Assembly (NCBI RefSeq): GCF_902506495.1
Contig: NZ_LR733265.1
Coordinates: 436,098-500,097, forward strand
Length of the DNA: 64,000 bases
Source: Pseudomonas sp. 8O
GTDB lineage: Bacteria; Pseudomonadota; Gammaproteobacteria; Pseudomonadales; Pseudomonadaceae
Direction of reading: 5' to 3'
The position numbers were made by a program, and so were the translations under genes. Below the pieces are notes generated by a model. It was not told the DNA's origin and made no database searches. It saw only the letters and a program-made list of their open reading frames with translations. The first letter of the stretch is position 1; every line of letters begins with the position of its first letter. Shown here piece by piece: positions 38,432 through 48,762 of this stretch.

Positions 38432-41218
38432 CTACGATACCTCGCGCTGGCGACGCAGTTCGCGCTCGGCGATCCAGTGCTCGATCAGCTCACGCAGTTG
38501 CGACAGTTCCACCGGCTTGGACATATGGCCATCCATGCCCACAGCGCGTGCGCGCTCCTTGTGCTCGCTCAATATATGCGCAGTCAGCGCCACCACCGGC
38601 GTGCGCGGGCGCTTCTCGCTCTTCTCCCAGGCGCGCAATTGTTCGGTGGCGGAGAAGCCGTCGAGCACCGGCATTTCACAGTCCATCAGCACCAGGTCGT
38701 AGGGCTGCGCTTTCATCGCGCTGAGGGCTTCCTCGCCGTTGCTGGCAGTGTCCGGCTTGAGGTTGAGCTTGCCGAGCATGCCGCGAATCACCTTGGTCGA
38801 GATGCTGTTGTCTTCGGCGACCAGAATGCGGAAGTCGGCTGGCACGTTCAGCGGTGTACTGACCGGAGTTGGCGCTGCTTGGGCGGGGGTGTCGTTGGGG
38901 CGCTGGGCCAGCTCGTCGGCCAGGGTGGTCTTGAGTGTGTAGCCGGCCACCGGCTTGGCCAGGATGCGCTTGATCCCGGCGTTACGTGCGATCACCTTGC
39001 TCGGCGCGTTGCTGATGCCAGTGAGCATGATGATCAGAATGTCGTGGTTGAGGCTCGGGTCTTCCTTGATCTTGGCGGCCAGTTGCATGCCGGTCATGCC
39101 GGGCATGTCCTGATCGAGCAGCACCGCGTCGAAGTATTCGCGCATGTGCGCCTTGGTGCGCAGCAGGGCCAGGGCCTCCTTGCCGGAGGGCACGGCGCTG
39201 ACCTGCATGCCCCAGGCGTTGCATTGCTGCATCAGCACCTTGCGGCAGGTGTCGTTGTCGTCCACCACCAGCAGACGCGCGCCCTGCAGCGGGCTATCCA
39301 GGTCGGCTTCCGGTTGTTCCAGACGGGCGGCGTCCAGCGGCAGGGTTAGCCATAGTGTGGTGCCCTGGTTGCCGCTGCCCTGGATGCCGAACTCGCCGCC
39401 CATCAGACGCACCAACTGGCGCGCGATGATCAGGCCGAGGCGCCCACCCAGGCGGGTGGCGGAGAGGAAGTCGCGGCTCTGCAGTTCGGCGTTGAGCAGG
39501 GCGTCGCGTTCTTCCGGTAGCAGCGGACGACCGCTGTCCTGTACGGCGACGCGCAGACGATGTTGGCCATCGCTGCTGTCCAGGGCGGCGACCAGCAGGA
39601 TTTCGCCCTCGTCGGTCTGCTTGAAGGCATTGTCCAGCAGGCTCAGCAGGGCCTGGCGCAGGCGCGTTGGGTCACCGCTGATCACACGCGGTACCTGCGG
39701 CTGGATGAAGCTGATCAACTCCACGCGCTGTTGTTCGGCCTTGGCGCGGAAGATGTCGAGGCAGTCCTCGATTAGCGCGCCGAGGTCGAACTGCACATCG
39801 TCCAGCTCGATCTGCCCGGATTCTAGCTTGGAAATGTCGAGGATTTCGTTGATCAGGGTGAGCAGCTCGTTGCCCGAGCTGTGGATGGTCTGCACATAGT
39901 CACGCTGCTTGGCCGACAGCGGCGTGCCCAATAGAAGTTCGGTCATGCCCAGCACTCCGTTCATCGGCGTGCGGATCTCGTGGCTGATCTTGGCCAGGAA
40001 CTCGGCCTTGGCCTTCAGCTCAGCGCTGCTGGCGGCCAGGGCGGTGCTTTCCTGCAGGGTATTGTGCTGGATCTGTCGCTGCCGCTCGGTCAGCGAAACG
40101 CTGAGGATCAGTCCGGCCAGGGTGGCGACACTGAACACGCCCAGCACCAGCCAGCCAGGATTGAGCTGATCGAAGCCCAGCAGCACCGGCACGAAGAAAC
40201 CGAATCCCATGTTGAAGACCAGCATGCCCACGGTGATCAGGCGTGCCGGCTGATAACCGGAGCGCCAGTGCCGGCTGCTCACCAGCAGCAGATTGATTGC
40301 GCTCAGGGCCACCAGCAGGTAGACCAGCGAGCTGTACCAGAACAGCCCGGTGACGACGATGCACAGGGCGTAGGCCAGTACCAGCAGGGCATTGCCCTGC
40401 AGCAGGCGATTGAGTGGGCTGTGCTGCACGGGCGTGCCGTGCATGAAGCCCAGGCCAAAGGCCAGGACGCTGAAGGCGGCGAACAGTGCGGAGAGGTCGG
40501 CGACCAGTGACTGGTTATAGCCCAGGCTGGGCAGCCACTGGGCGAAGATTCCGAGATTGGCCGCCGAGCATACGGCCAGGCCGATGTTCACCCCTGCCAG
40601 CCATAGACCGCTGGCGCTGCGGCTGTAGATGAAGCGGATGAGGTTGTACAGGGTCAGCAGCAGCAGAGCGCCGAACAGCATGCCGTAGAGGTAGGCGGGC
40701 TTTTCCAGGCTGACCAGTTCTGCCTGATCCATCACCTTGAACCAGGTCATCAGCGGGTGGTTGGAGGTCAGGCGCACATAGGCGACGCGGGCCTGGCCGT
40801 CATTTGGCAACGGCATTAGATAGAAACGCGACGGCAGCGGTCGCGAATCCAGCGGCATGGCCTCGCCGGTGTGCAGGTTTTGCTCCAGCTGGCCGTCTCT
40901 CAGCAGGTAGTAATCGAGGTACTGCACCCGTGGTGAGAAGATCCACAGCCAGGCGGGCTGCTGCTGCGGTGCGAACTCGGCACGAAGCCAGACGGCGTGG
41001 TCACTGGGCGGGAAGGTGAAAGACTGCTTGCTGAGGGGCTTGAACTGCTGGCGCTGGGCGCGGACTTCTTCGAGACCCAGACGGGCGCTGGTGTCGACCA
41101 GATAGGACCAGCTGTGCGGGCCTGTCGGGGCTGAGTTCGCACTGGCTGTCAGCGCAAGGCTGAGAAACAGCATGCTGGCGAGTAGTCCGATGGCAATCCT
41201 GAGCCGGCGCACGGGCAA
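38432..41218 (-). CDS. retS: Hybrid sensor kinase RetS
   Basis: 928 residues. Order: signal peptide (about 1-28), periplasmic 7TMR-DISM extracellular domain (about 35-165), seven membrane helices (about 178-378), HisKA with [13 protein letters not shown] (H413), an ATPase domain with LLDNAFK and TRLGGRLGL, and two receiver domains (phospho-sites in [10 protein letters not shown] and [10 protein letters not shown]). In P. aeruginosa RetS binds GacS and shifts cells from sessile to acute-virulence/motile behaviour through the RsmY/Z small RNAs. Layout, length and the position next to purD-purH-fis match that gene, so orthology is likely. Confidence 0.93.
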   Translation of the reverse strand: MPVRRLRIAIGLLASMLFLSLALTASANSAPTGPHSWSYLVDTSARLGLEEVRAQRQQFKPLSKQSFTFPPSDHAVWLRAEFAPQQQPAWLWIFSPRVQYLDYYLLRDGQLEQNLHTGEAMPLDSRPLPSRFYLMPLPNDGQARVAYVRLTSNHPLMTWFKVMDQAELVSLEKPAYLYGMLFGALLLLTLYNLIRFIYSRSASGLWLAGVNIGLAVCSAANLGIFAQWLPSLGYNQSLVADLSALFAAFSVLAFGLGFMHGTPVQHSPLNRLLQGNALLVLAYALCIVVTGLFWYSSLVYLLVALSAINLLLVSSRHWRSGYQPARLITVGMLVFNMGFGFFVPVLLGFDQLNPGWLVLGVFSVATLAGLILSVSLTERQRQIQHNTLQESTALAASSAELKAKAEFLAKISHEIRTPMNGVLGMTELLLGTPLSAKQRDYVQTIHSSGNELLTLINEILDISKLESGQIELDDVQFDLGALIEDCLDIFRAKAEQQRVELISFIQPQVPRVISGDPTRLRQALLSLLDNAFKQTDEGEILLVAALDSSDGQHRLRVAVQDSGRPLLPEERDALLNAELQSRDFLSATRLGGRLGLIIARQLVRLMGGEFGIQGSGNQGTTLWLTLPLDAARLEQPEADLDSPLQGARLLVVDDNDTCRKVLMQQCNAWGMQVSAVPSGKEALALLRTKAHMREYFDAVLLDQDMPGMTGMQLAAKIKEDPSLNHDILIIMLTGISNAPSKVIARNAGIKRILAKPVAGYTLKTTLADELAQRPNDTPAQAAPTPVSTPLNVPADFRILVAEDNSISTKVIRGMLGKLNLKPDTASNGEEALSAMKAQPYDLVLMDCEMPVLDGFSATEQLRAWEKSEKRPRTPVVALTAHILSEHKERARAVGMDGHMSKPVELSQLRELIEHWIAERELRRQREVS

Positions 41219-41593
41219 AATCCTTCTAAATGAGTGGCCGGATTATAGCCAAGCATCTGCTCGCGGGAACATGGTGCAGTCAGGCATTTTTAAGGCTTTT
41301 TGTTGGAAAAAGCCGCCTTTTTACCGGACTGCACCCTGTTTCTCGATACCTCAGAACCTGCTTCACGATTTCGCGAGCTAGAGCGATACAACACCGACGG
41401 TGGCCCCGCAAAAACAAGCGAGGACCGGTCGGAGTCGCGCTCGACTTTACAAGTTGTAAATGAGCAGCACTCGCTTCGCTCGCCCTCCGGGCTGCGCTTA
41501 AGCGCGTTAGCCGCAAGCGGCTTCCGACCGGGCTGGCGTTCCAGCTTGTTTTTAACGCAGTAGCGCCGACGCGCAGCAGATCGTGAACAGGTT
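41219..41593. other. Gene-free interval upstream of retS
   Basis: 375 bp. The part nearest retS holds a hairpin GGCTTTTT/AAAAAGCC (about 41293-41313) with CCTTTTT beyond it on the plus strand. The rest (41354-41593) is the enlarged repeat copy 3. The retS promoter must lie here or within the repeat. No coding region is seen. Confidence 0.7.
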
Positions 41594-41594
41594 C
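41354..41594 (-). repeat. Nested inverted-repeat element, copy 3 (241 bp, enlarged)
   Basis: Reverse orientation, in sense with purD. Its outer arm ends at 41594, the last base of the purD TAG stop codon. Outer arms are GAACCTG(C)TTCACGAT (41354-41369, one extra base) and ATCGTGAACAGGTTC (41580-41594). Inner stem AAAAACAAGC (41410-41419) with GCTTGTTTTT (41544-41553) is a compensated change from the AAAAACAGGC/GCCTGTTTTT of copies 1 and 2. About 100 bp of extra palindromic sequence has been added around the central TTTACAA/TTGTAAA. Confidence 0.88.
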
Positions 41595-42883
41595 TAGTCT
41601 TCGCCGCGCTCGCGGGCGATCGCTCGATAGCCAATATCGTTACGGTGGAACATGCCGTTCCAGCGAATCTTCTCGGCCAGACGGTAGGCCTGCTGCTGGG
41701 CATCGGCAACGCTGGCGCCGATGGCGGTGGCGCAGAGTACGCGACCACCAGCGGTAACGATCTGGCCATCCTTCAGCGCGGTACCGGCGTGGAACACCTT
41801 GCCGTCGAGCTTGGCGGCTTCATCGAGGCCTTCGATCACATCGCCCTTGGCGTAGTCGCCCGGGTAACCACCGGCGGCCAGCACCACGCCCACGGTCGGA
41901 CGCGGGTCCCAGGTCGCTTCGACCTTGTCCAGCGCCTTGGCCAGTGCGGCCTCGACCAGCAGCACCAGGGAGCTTTCCAGGCGGCACATGATCGGTTGGG
42001 TTTCCGGGTCGCCGAAGCGGCAGTTGAACTCGATGACCTTGGGCTTGCCAGCCTTGTCGATCATCAGACCTGCATAGAGGAAGCCGGTGTAGACGTTGCC
42101 TTCGCTGGCCATGCCGCGCACGGTCGGGTAGATCACCTCGTCCATCACGCGCTTGTGTACTTCGGCGGTGACTACCGGGGCTGGCGAGTAGGCGCCCATG
42201 CCGCCGGTATTCGGGCCGCTGTCACCGTCGCCGACGCGCTTGTGATCCTGGCTGGTGGCCATCGGCAGCACGTTCTCGCCGTCGACCATGACGATGAAAC
42301 TGGCTTCTTCGCCGTCGAGGAACTCCTCGATCACCACGCGCGAACCGGCCTCACCGAAGGCGTTGCCAGCGAGCATATCGCGCACCGCGTCTTCGGCTTC
42401 CTGCAGGCTCATGGCGACGATCACGCCCTTGCCTGCGGCCAGGCCGTCGGCCTTGATCACGATCGGTGCGCCTTTCTCACGGAGGTAGGCCAGCGCCGGC
42501 TCGATCTCGGTGAAGTTCTGGTAGTCGGCGGTGGGGATCTTGTGGCGCGCAAGGAAATCCTTGGTGAACGCCTTGGAGCCTTCCAGCTGGGCGGCTGCGG
42601 CGGTGGGGCCGAAGATATCCAGCTTGCGGCTGCGGAACAGGTCGACCACGCCTTTGACCAGCGGCGCTTCCGGGCCGACGATGGTCAGTTGCACGTTCTT
42701 CTCGGCAAAGTCAGCCAACTGCTCGATGGCCAGTACGTCGATGGCGACGTTCTCGCACTTGGGCTCGACGGCTGTGCCGGCGTTACCCGGGGTGACGAAG
42801 ATTTTCTCGACGCGCTTGTCCTGCGCCACTTTCCAGGCCAGGGCGTGTTCGCGACCGCCGCTGCCGATGATCAATACGTTCAT
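41594..42883 (-). CDS. purD: Phosphoribosylamine-glycine ligase
   Basis: 429 residues, standard length. It joins glycine to phosphoribosylamine with ATP in purine synthesis (step 2). N-terminal MNVLIIGSGGREHALAWK, the ATP-grasp PIVIKADGLAAGKGVIVA (about 138-155), DHKRVGDGDSGPNTGGMGAYSPAP and FNCRFGDPETQ are all present. A clear GGAG site precedes the ATG. It follows purH by 199 bp on the same strand. Confidence 0.97.
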   Translation of the reverse strand: MNVLIIGSGGREHALAWKVAQDKRVEKIFVTPGNAGTAVEPKCENVAIDVLAIEQLADFAEKNVQLTIVGPEAPLVKGVVDLFRSRKLDIFGPTAAAAQLEGSKAFTKDFLARHKIPTADYQNFTEIEPALAYLREKGAPIVIKADGLAAGKGVIVAMSLQEAEDAVRDMLAGNAFGEAGSRVVIEEFLDGEEASFIVMVDGENVLPMATSQDHKRVGDGDSGPNTGGMGAYSPAPVVTAEVHKRVMDEVIYPTVRGMASEGNVYTGFLYAGLMIDKAGKPKVIEFNCRFGDPETQPIMCRLESSLVLLVEAALAKALDKVEATWDPRPTVGVVLAAGGYPGDYAKGDVIEGLDEAAKLDGKVFHAGTALKDGQIVTAGGRVLCATAIGASVADAQQQAYRLAEKIRWNGMFHRNDIGYRAIARERGED

Positions 42884-43082
42884 ATTTGTCTCCTTGTGGA
42901 GGCGGGCCGGTGGCCCGGTTGGTGGATAGAAAAAGCGCTATCCACCCTACGAATTCCGAGGTCGCGATGAAGCCGGTAGATGCTAGGCGCCCCGGGTTTC
43001 GACAAGCGGAGTTGCCTACTGGCAATGAGCATTGGCGGAACCCGGGGCAACAACGCAGATGCCGGTTTCAGTGCGGCCGATT

Positions 43083-44690
43083 TTAGTGCCTGAAGTGGCG
43101 CATGCCGGTAAACACCATGGCAATCCCGGCTTCGTCGGCGGCGGCGATCACTTCGTTGTCACGCATCGAGCCGCCCGGCTGGATCACGGCGGTGATACCG
43201 GCCTTGGCGGCGTTGTCGATGCCGTCGCGGAAGGGGAAGAAGGCGTCCGACGCCATCACCGCACCGGGCACCGGCAGGCCAGCGTGCTCGGCCTTGATGC
43301 CGGCGATGCGCGCGGAGTTGACGCGGCTCATCTGGCCGGCGCCGACACCCACGGTCTGACGGTTCTTGGCGTAGACGATGGCGTTGGATTTGACGAACTT
43401 GGCCACTTTCCAGGCGAAGATCAGGTCGTGGATTTCCTGCTCGCTCGGCGCGCGCTGGGTAACGATCTTCAGGTCGGACGCTGCGATCATGCCGATGTCG
43501 CGGCTCTGCACCAGCAGACCACCATTGACGCGTTTGAAGTCCCAACCCGCAGCGCGCTCGGCCGGCCATTCGCCGCATTCGAGCAGGCGCACGTTGGCTT
43601 TGGCGGCCACCACTTCACGGGCGGCGGCGCTGATTTTCGGGGCGATGATCACTTCGACGAACTGACGCTCGACGATGGCCTTCGCGGTTTCGCCATCCAG
43701 CTCGCGGTTGAAGGCGATGATGCCGCCGAACGCCGATTCGGTATCGGTGGCGTAGGCCAGGTCGTAGGCCTTGCGGATGCCGCCTTCGTCTTCCGGTACC
43801 ACGGCCACGCCGCAGGGGTTGGCGTGCTTGACGATGACGCAGGCCGGCTTGACGAAGCTCTTCACGCATTCCAGCGCGGCGTCGGTGTCGGCCACGTTGT
43901 TGAACGACAGTTCCTTGCCCTGCAACTGGATTGCGGTGGAAACGCTGGCTTCGCCCTTCTTCGCTTCGACATAGAACGCCGCACTCTGGTGCGGGTTCTC
44001 GCCGTAGCGCATTTCCTGCGCCTTGACGAACTGGCTGTTGAAGGTGCGCGGGAAGGCGCCGCGACCTTCGGTGGACAGGGTGTCACGCGCCTGGTCGATG
44101 GTGCCCAGGTAGTTGGCGATCATGCCGTCGTAGGCCGCGGTGTGCTCGAAGGCCTTGAGGGCCAGGTCGAAGCGCTGGGCGTAGCTCAGGCCGCCGGCCT
44201 TGAGGGAGGCGACGATGCCGGCGTAATCGCCGGTGTTGACCACGATGGCGACGTCCTTGTGGTTCTTCGCCGCGCTGCGGACCATGGTCGGGCCGCCGAT
44301 GTCGATATTCTCGATGGCGTCGGCCAGGTCGCAATCAGGCTTGGCCACGGTGGCTTCGAAGGGATAGAGGTTGACCGCCACCAGGTCGATCGGCTTGATG
44401 CCGTGCTCGTCCATCACCGCGCTGTCCAGCGCACGACGGCCGAGGATGCCGCCGTGAATCTTCGGGTGCAGGGTCTTGACGCGGCCGTCCATCATCTCCG
44501 GGAAGCCGGTGTAGTCGGCTACTTCCACTGCGGCTACGCCGTTGTCCTTGAGCAGCTTGTAGGTGCCGCCGGTGGAGAGAATCTCGACACCGAGGGCGGC
44601 CAGTTCGCGAGCGAATTCGAGGACACCGGTCTTGTCGGAAACGCTGATCAGCGCGCGGCGGACGGGCAGAAGGGTGGTCTGGTCGGTCAT
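43083..44690 (-). CDS. purH: Bifunctional AICAR transformylase/IMP cyclohydrolase
   Basis: 535 residues from ATG 44690 ([20 protein letters not shown]); an ATG 12 bp upstream is possible but less like the family. The N-terminal MGS-like cyclohydrolase domain (about 1-150) has [15 protein letters not shown] and [15 protein letters not shown]. The transformylase domain follows with [24 protein letters not shown] and the late [12 protein letters not shown]. It catalyses the last two steps of IMP synthesis. It lies downstream of fis but behind a strong terminator, so it probably has its own promoter. Confidence 0.97.
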   Translation of the reverse strand: MTDQTTLLPVRRALISVSDKTGVLEFARELAALGVEILSTGGTYKLLKDNGVAAVEVADYTGFPEMMDGRVKTLHPKIHGGILGRRALDSAVMDEHGIKPIDLVAVNLYPFEATVAKPDCDLADAIENIDIGGPTMVRSAAKNHKDVAIVVNTGDYAGIVASLKAGGLSYAQRFDLALKAFEHTAAYDGMIANYLGTIDQARDTLSTEGRGAFPRTFNSQFVKAQEMRYGENPHQSAAFYVEAKKGEASVSTAIQLQGKELSFNNVADTDAALECVKSFVKPACVIVKHANPCGVAVVPEDEGGIRKAYDLAYATDTESAFGGIIAFNRELDGETAKAIVERQFVEVIIAPKISAAAREVVAAKANVRLLECGEWPAERAAGWDFKRVNGGLLVQSRDIGMIAASDLKIVTQRAPSEQEIHDLIFAWKVAKFVKSNAIVYAKNRQTVGVGAGQMSRVNSARIAGIKAEHAGLPVPGAVMASDAFFPFRDGIDNAAKAGITAVIQPGGSMRDNEVIAAADEAGIAMVFTGMRHFRH

Positions 44691-44720
44691 TTCACTATCC
44701 ATCAGAGCGGGGATATCAGC

Positions 44721-44750
44721 AAAAAAGGCGGCTCATGCGGGCCGCCCTTT
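44721..44750 (-). terminator. Rho-independent terminator after fis
   Basis: On the minus strand GGGCGGC, a short loop, GCCGCC and then TTTTTT. The stem with the six-T run lies 15 bp after the fis stop codon, between fis and purH. Confidence 0.85.
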
Positions 44751-44764
44751 TCGGGAGTTCAGGG

Positions 44765-45085
44765 TTACAGCAGGTCGTACTGCTTGAGCTTCTTGCGCAG
44801 CGTACCGCGGTTCAGACCGAGCAGTTCGGAGGCCTTGGTCTGGTTACCTTTCACGTAATTCATGACGGTTTCCAGCAGTGGCGCTTCGACTTCGGTGAGC
44901 ACCAGGTTGTACACGTCGGTGACGTCCGCGCCCTCGAGATGGGCGAAGTAATTGTGCAGCGCCTTCTCCACGGCGCCGCGCAGGGTCTGGCCCTCTTCGC
45001 TCGGCGTGTTCAGGTGCTGTTTAAGGCTGGTGTTGTCACTCACGGGTGCAATTCCACTCACTAGGGTCTCTGTCATCAACGTCAT
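44765..45085 (-). CDS. fis: DNA-binding protein Fis
   Basis: 106 residues from ATG 45085 ([11 protein letters not shown]), the length I recall for the P. aeruginosa protein. The C-terminal helix-turn-helix [26 protein letters not shown] is nearly invariant in Fis. The N-terminal part contains the beta-hairpin arm that contacts recombinases and polymerase. Fis is a growth-phase-dependent nucleoid protein and regulator. Its ATG overlaps the dusB stop codon (ATGA), the classic dusB-fis operon, which is usually autoregulated from the dusB promoter. Confidence 0.97.
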   Translation of the reverse strand: MTLMTETLVSGIAPVSDNTSLKQHLNTPSEEGQTLRGAVEKALHNYFAHLEGADVTDVYNLVLTEVEAPLLETVMNYVKGNQTKASELLGLNRGTLRKKLKQYDLL

Positions 45086-46080
45086 GCGGCCACCTCGTTT
45101 CCATCGTTGTGCCGTTCGCGGAAGAACGCGCGAACGTGGGCGCACTGTGCGTCCGTACTGTCCAGACGGTTGAATTGGGCGCGAAACTCCCTGGCGCCCG
45201 GCAGGGTTGCCAGATACCAGCCGACATGCTTGCGGGCGATACGCGTGCCCATCAATTCACCGTAGAAGGCGTGCAGTGCGGCCAGGTGTTCTAGCAGAAT
45301 GCGTTCCACTTCGAGCAGGCTCGGTGCCGGCAGGGTTTCGCCGGTACTCAGGTAGTGCTCGATTTCACGGAAGATCCACGGCCGCCCTTGGGCGGCGCGA
45401 CCAATGAGCAGCGCGTCGGCGCCAGTGGCGTCGAGCACGGCCTTGGCCTTCTGTGGAGAGTCGATGTCGCCATTGGCGAACACCGGAATCGATATCGCCT
45501 GCTTGATGGCGGCGATGGTGTCGTACTCGGCTTCGCCGGTATAAAGGTCGGCGCGGGTGCGGCCGTGTACGGACAGTGCAGCAATGCCGGCATCTTCGGC
45601 GATTTTCGCCACGGTAATGCCGTTCTTGTTCTGGCGGTCCCAGCCGGTGCGAATCTTCAGCGTCACCGGCACGTCCACCGCACCGACCACGGCAGCGAGG
45701 ATTTCCCGTACCAGCGGCTCGTCGCGCAGCAGGGCGGAGCCGGCGGCCTTGTTGCAGACCTTCTTGGCCGGGCAGCCCATGTTGATGTCGATGATCTGTG
45801 CGCCCAACTCGACGTTCTTGCGCGCCGCGTCGGCCATCATCTGCGGATCACCACCGGCGATCTGTACCGAGCGCGGCTCGGGATCACCAGCGTGCAGCAA
45901 GCGCAGGCTGGACTTGCGGCTATTCCACAGGCGCACATCGCTGGTGACCATCTCCGACACCACCAGGCCGGCGCCGAGACGGCGACACAGCTGGCGGAAC
46001 GGGCGATCGGTGACGCCGGCCATGGGGGCCAGGATCAACCGATTGGGCAATGTGTAAGGGCCAATACGTGGGGCCGACAT
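45082..46080 (-). CDS. dusB: tRNA-dihydrouridine synthase B
   Basis: 332 residues from ATG 46080, with AGGGACG before it. Dus features: [17 protein letters not shown] (FMN site), the catalytic cysteine in [26 protein letters not shown] and [13 protein letters not shown]. It reduces uridine in the tRNA D-loop using NADPH and FMN. It is the first gene of the dusB-fis operon. The 229 bp gap upstream should contain the operon promoter and Fis sites. Confidence 0.96.
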   Translation of the reverse strand: MSAPRIGPYTLPNRLILAPMAGVTDRPFRQLCRRLGAGLVVSEMVTSDVRLWNSRKSSLRLLHAGDPEPRSVQIAGGDPQMMADAARKNVELGAQIIDINMGCPAKKVCNKAAGSALLRDEPLVREILAAVVGAVDVPVTLKIRTGWDRQNKNGITVAKIAEDAGIAALSVHGRTRADLYTGEAEYDTIAAIKQAISIPVFANGDIDSPQKAKAVLDATGADALLIGRAAQGRPWIFREIEHYLSTGETLPAPSLLEVERILLEHLAALHAFYGELMGTRIARKHVGWYLATLPGAREFRAQFNRLDSTDAQCAHVRAFFRERHNDGNEVAA

Positions 46081-46309
46081 GGGGCGTCCCTGCTTGTTGG
46101 TGCGCAGTTGAGACAAAGGGCGATCAACACCCGCCCTCCACTGTGTCCTCAGGGGAAACGGCGGTGGGTCGGTGCTCGCGAAAGGGTGGGCATGATACCC
46201 GCTCTGGATGACCGGATAAAGGTCGTTTTGAACAAATTCTGAACAGCTATGGGCTTATCGCCAGTAGTTAGATGGAAGGCCTGCGACCACGTGTCGCGCC
46301 GTCTCCAGG

Positions 46310-47572
46310 CTACTCGGGCGAGTGGAAGCTCAGGCTGTAGTTCACCGCGCGGGTGCCCGGATCAAGGATGTCCAGGGAGATGTGGATGGGCGTCTGCGGT
46401 GGCATCTCGCTCTGTCCGGCCAGCTCGCCGGCCAGGTACTCGCTGGGTTTGAAGCGACGACTGGCGACCAGTTGGCCACCCAGGTCAGCGAAGCGCATCT
46501 CCAGCAGTGGGAAGGGCTGGGCGAAGGAAGCGCGGTTATAAAGGATGGCGTCGACGATCAGGGCGCCGGAGAATTCCGGGTGGCTACGTACTACCAGGTT
46601 GCTGCTGCGAATCTGGCTGATGTCCACTTTCGATGGCAGGGTGCAGCCGATGTTCGGGCACAGTTGTTCGAACCAGGGACGATAGCGATCCTGGCGTGCC
46701 AGCTCATCGAAGTTGTAGGCAGCGTATTGTGCCAGCAGGCCGCCAGCTGCCAGCAGGTTGAGTAGCCCCCAGCCGAGCAGGCGCCCCCATGACGTGCCCT
46801 GTGGCTGGCGCCAGTCGAGTTGCAAGGGTTCGTCATCCAGTTCGAACAGACGCTCCTCGCGCAGGCCCGGCTCGTTGCGCACTGCCTTGGGCTCTTCACG
46901 CTCTGTGCGCAGATCTTCGTCCTGTTGCTCGTCATCGATATCACCCAGGCGCGGCTCAGCGGATTCGTCGAGGTCATTGGCGACGGGCTGTTGCGTGCGG
47001 GGTGTGGCGGGAGGGACGAATTCAATGGCAGCTTCGGGCTCAGGTGTAGCGGCGGGCTCCGGCTGCTCTTCGGTTGGTTGCAGCTCGAAGCTGTCGCGCT
47101 CGCGCTTGACTGGCTCGTCGCGCAGCAGGGCTTCGGCCCAGGCTTCGTCATGCGTGTCGTCGTGCTCGTCCGTTGCGCGGCTGGCGAAATTCTCGGCATA
47201 GCGCGGCGCCTGTTCCAGTGCGAGGAACTGCTGCGACAGCTGCTGTTCCTGCTCTTCCAGCCTGGCCAGTTCCTCATCGAGATCGAGGTTGTCGAGGTCG
47301 AGGTCGTCATGAATCCACAGGGTATCGTCGGCGGGATTGGACGCTGGCGACTTGGTGCGGGTGTCGGGTTGGGCCTTGACCGCAGTGCTTACCGTTTTGG
47401 CTATCGCTGGCGCAGGTGCGGCTGCACGGGGGCCGAACAGTTGCTCGGCGGCGTTGAACACGTGCAGGCAGGCACCGCAGCGTACTGCGCCATGGGCAGC
47501 AGCCAGCTGCGCCTGACTGACGCGGAAGCTGGTACGGCAATTGGGGCACTGGGTGACGTGGCTTTCGCTCAT
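46310..47572 (-). CDS. Zinc-ribbon/DUF3426 membrane protein
   Basis: 420 residues. An N-terminal MJ0042-type zinc ribbon has CPNC (about 8-11) and CGAC (about 34-37), followed by a long, acidic, low-complexity region (about 60-240, full of E, D and Q), one membrane helix (GWGLLNLLAAGGLLAQYAAY) and a C-terminal DUF3426 domain. The layout suggests a cytoplasmic ribbon, a flexible linker and a periplasmic domain. Function is unknown. It lies directly downstream of prmA (53 bp), an arrangement common in pseudomonads. Confidence 0.87.
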   Translation of the reverse strand: MSESHVTQCPNCRTSFRVSQAQLAAAHGAVRCGACLHVFNAAEQLFGPRAAAPAPAIAKTVSTAVKAQPDTRTKSPASNPADDTLWIHDDLDLDNLDLDEELARLEEQEQQLSQQFLALEQAPRYAENFASRATDEHDDTHDEAWAEALLRDEPVKRERDSFELQPTEEQPEPAATPEPEAAIEFVPPATPRTQQPVANDLDESAEPRLGDIDDEQQDEDLRTEREEPKAVRNEPGLREERLFELDDEPLQLDWRQPQGTSWGRLLGWGLLNLLAAGGLLAQYAAYNFDELARQDRYRPWFEQLCPNIGCTLPSKVDISQIRSSNLVVRSHPEFSGALIVDAILYNRASFAQPFPLLEMRFADLGGQLVASRRFKPSEYLAGELAGQSEMPPQTPIHISLDILDPGTRAVNYSLSFHSPE

Positions 47573-47625
47573 GCGCGGGTCCGGAAAATCCAAGCAGCTA
47601 GTCTAACGCAACGATTGCGCGCGGT

Positions 47626-48504
47626 TCAGCGCTTGACGCCGCTGATGCGCACCCAGCCGTCCTTGATGGCCGTCGGGTCGAGGTCGAAGGCGCCTGCGTA
47701 GGCGGCGCGGACTTCCTCGGCCTGCTCGGCGAGGATACCCGACAGCGCCAGGCGTCCACCGCCTTTGACCAGTGTGGTGATCTGAGGTGCCAGGGAAACC
47801 AGCGGGCCGGCGAGGATGTTGGCGACGACCACGTCGGCAGGCTGCTGCGGCAGGTCGGCAGGCAGGTACACCGGGAAGCGCGCCGGATCGATACCGTTGC
47901 GCGAGGCATTGTCGCGCGAGGCCTCCAGGGCTTGCGGGTCGATATCGGTACCCGCTGCCTGCGGGGCGCCGAGCAACAGTGCGGCGATGGCGAGGATGCC
48001 CGAGCCGCAACCGAAGTCGAGCACGCTGCAGTTGTCCAGCTTCTGGCCATCGAGCCATTCCAGGCACAGTGCGGTGGTCGGATGGGTGCCGGTGCCAAAG
48101 GCCAGGCCCGGATCGAGCAGCAGGTTGACCGCGTCCGGCTCCGGCGCGGCGTGCCAGCTTGGCACGATCCACAGGCGTTGGCCGAAGCGCATGGGCTGGA
48201 AGCCATCCATCCAGCTGCGCTCCCAGTCCTGATCCTCGATGCGTTCGACATGATGCTCCGGCAGCGCGCCGCCACACAGCAGCTGCAGGTGGGCGAGCAG
48301 GGCGGTTTCGTCGGTGTCGGCCTCGAACAGGGCCAGCAGGTGAGTATTCGACCACAGCGGCGTGGTGCCCAGATCCGGCTCGAAGATCGGCTGATCTTCG
48401 GCGTCCATGAAGGTTACCGATACGGCGCCGACTTCCAGCAGGGCATCCTCGTAGGTTTCTGCCTGCTCAGGAGTGATGGCGAGACGGACTTGTAACCAGG
48501 GCAT
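47626..48504 (-). CDS. prmA: Ribosomal protein L11 methyltransferase
   Basis: 292 residues from ATG 48504 ([16 protein letters not shown]). The N-terminal substrate-recognition domain includes [13 protein letters not shown]. The methyltransferase domain has [23 protein letters not shown], the SAM loop [20 protein letters not shown] and [16 protein letters not shown]. It trimethylates L11 in E. coli. A perfect hairpin and a repeat element separate it from accC. Confidence 0.96.
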   Translation of the reverse strand: MPWLQVRLAITPEQAETYEDALLEVGAVSVTFMDAEDQPIFEPDLGTTPLWSNTHLLALFEADTDETALLAHLQLLCGGALPEHHVERIEDQDWERSWMDGFQPMRFGQRLWIVPSWHAAPEPDAVNLLLDPGLAFGTGTHPTTALCLEWLDGQKLDNCSVLDFGCGSGILAIAALLLGAPQAAGTDIDPQALEASRDNASRNGIDPARFPVYLPADLPQQPADVVVANILAGPLVSLAPQITTLVKGGGRLALSGILAEQAEEVRAAYAGAFDLDPTAIKDGWVRISGVKR

Positions 48505-48594
48505 GAGAAACCTCGAAAGCATGTGGAACGGTTTGGCCGCGCAGCTTACTTGAACGGATGGCCGGCCGGCCAGTTCGGCTATCGGCCGGAAACG

Positions 48595-48622
48595 ACAAGG
48601 GCTGCCCGAGGGCAGCCCTTGT
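48595..48622. terminator. Perfect-stem hairpin downstream of accC
   Basis: ACAAGGGCTGCC pairs exactly with GGCAGCCCTTGT around a CGAG loop. The plus side is followed by TTTA and the minus side by CGTTTCC, so the T runs are weak. In the accC direction it comes after repeat copy 4 and before prmA, and probably ends the accB-accC message. Confidence 0.65.
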
Positions 48623-48631
48623 TTAGCACTT

Positions 48632-48762
48632 CAGTCATGACCTCGCGAGCTAGAGCGAGACAAGGCAAAAACGGTCGAGGGAGCGGAGCTTACATTTGTA
48701 AGTGAGCATTCCGAGGTCGTTTTTAACGCCGTATCGCCGACGCGCAGCTGGTCATTGGGCTC
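48632..48762 (-). repeat. Nested inverted-repeat element, copy 4 (diverged)
   Basis: Reverse orientation, in sense with accC; its GAGCC start shares two bases with the accC TGA stop codon. The outer arms have shrunk to ATGACC/GGTCAT. The inner stem AAAAACGGTC (48667-48676) with GGTCGTTTTT (48715-48724) pairs fully if two G-U pairs are allowed, and the centre CTTACA/TGTAAG keeps pairing with a swapped base pair. Conserved words GCTGCGCGTCGG, GCGTTAAAAAC, TTTTTGCCTTGT and CTCTAGCTCGCG tie it to the other copies. Confidence 0.8.
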
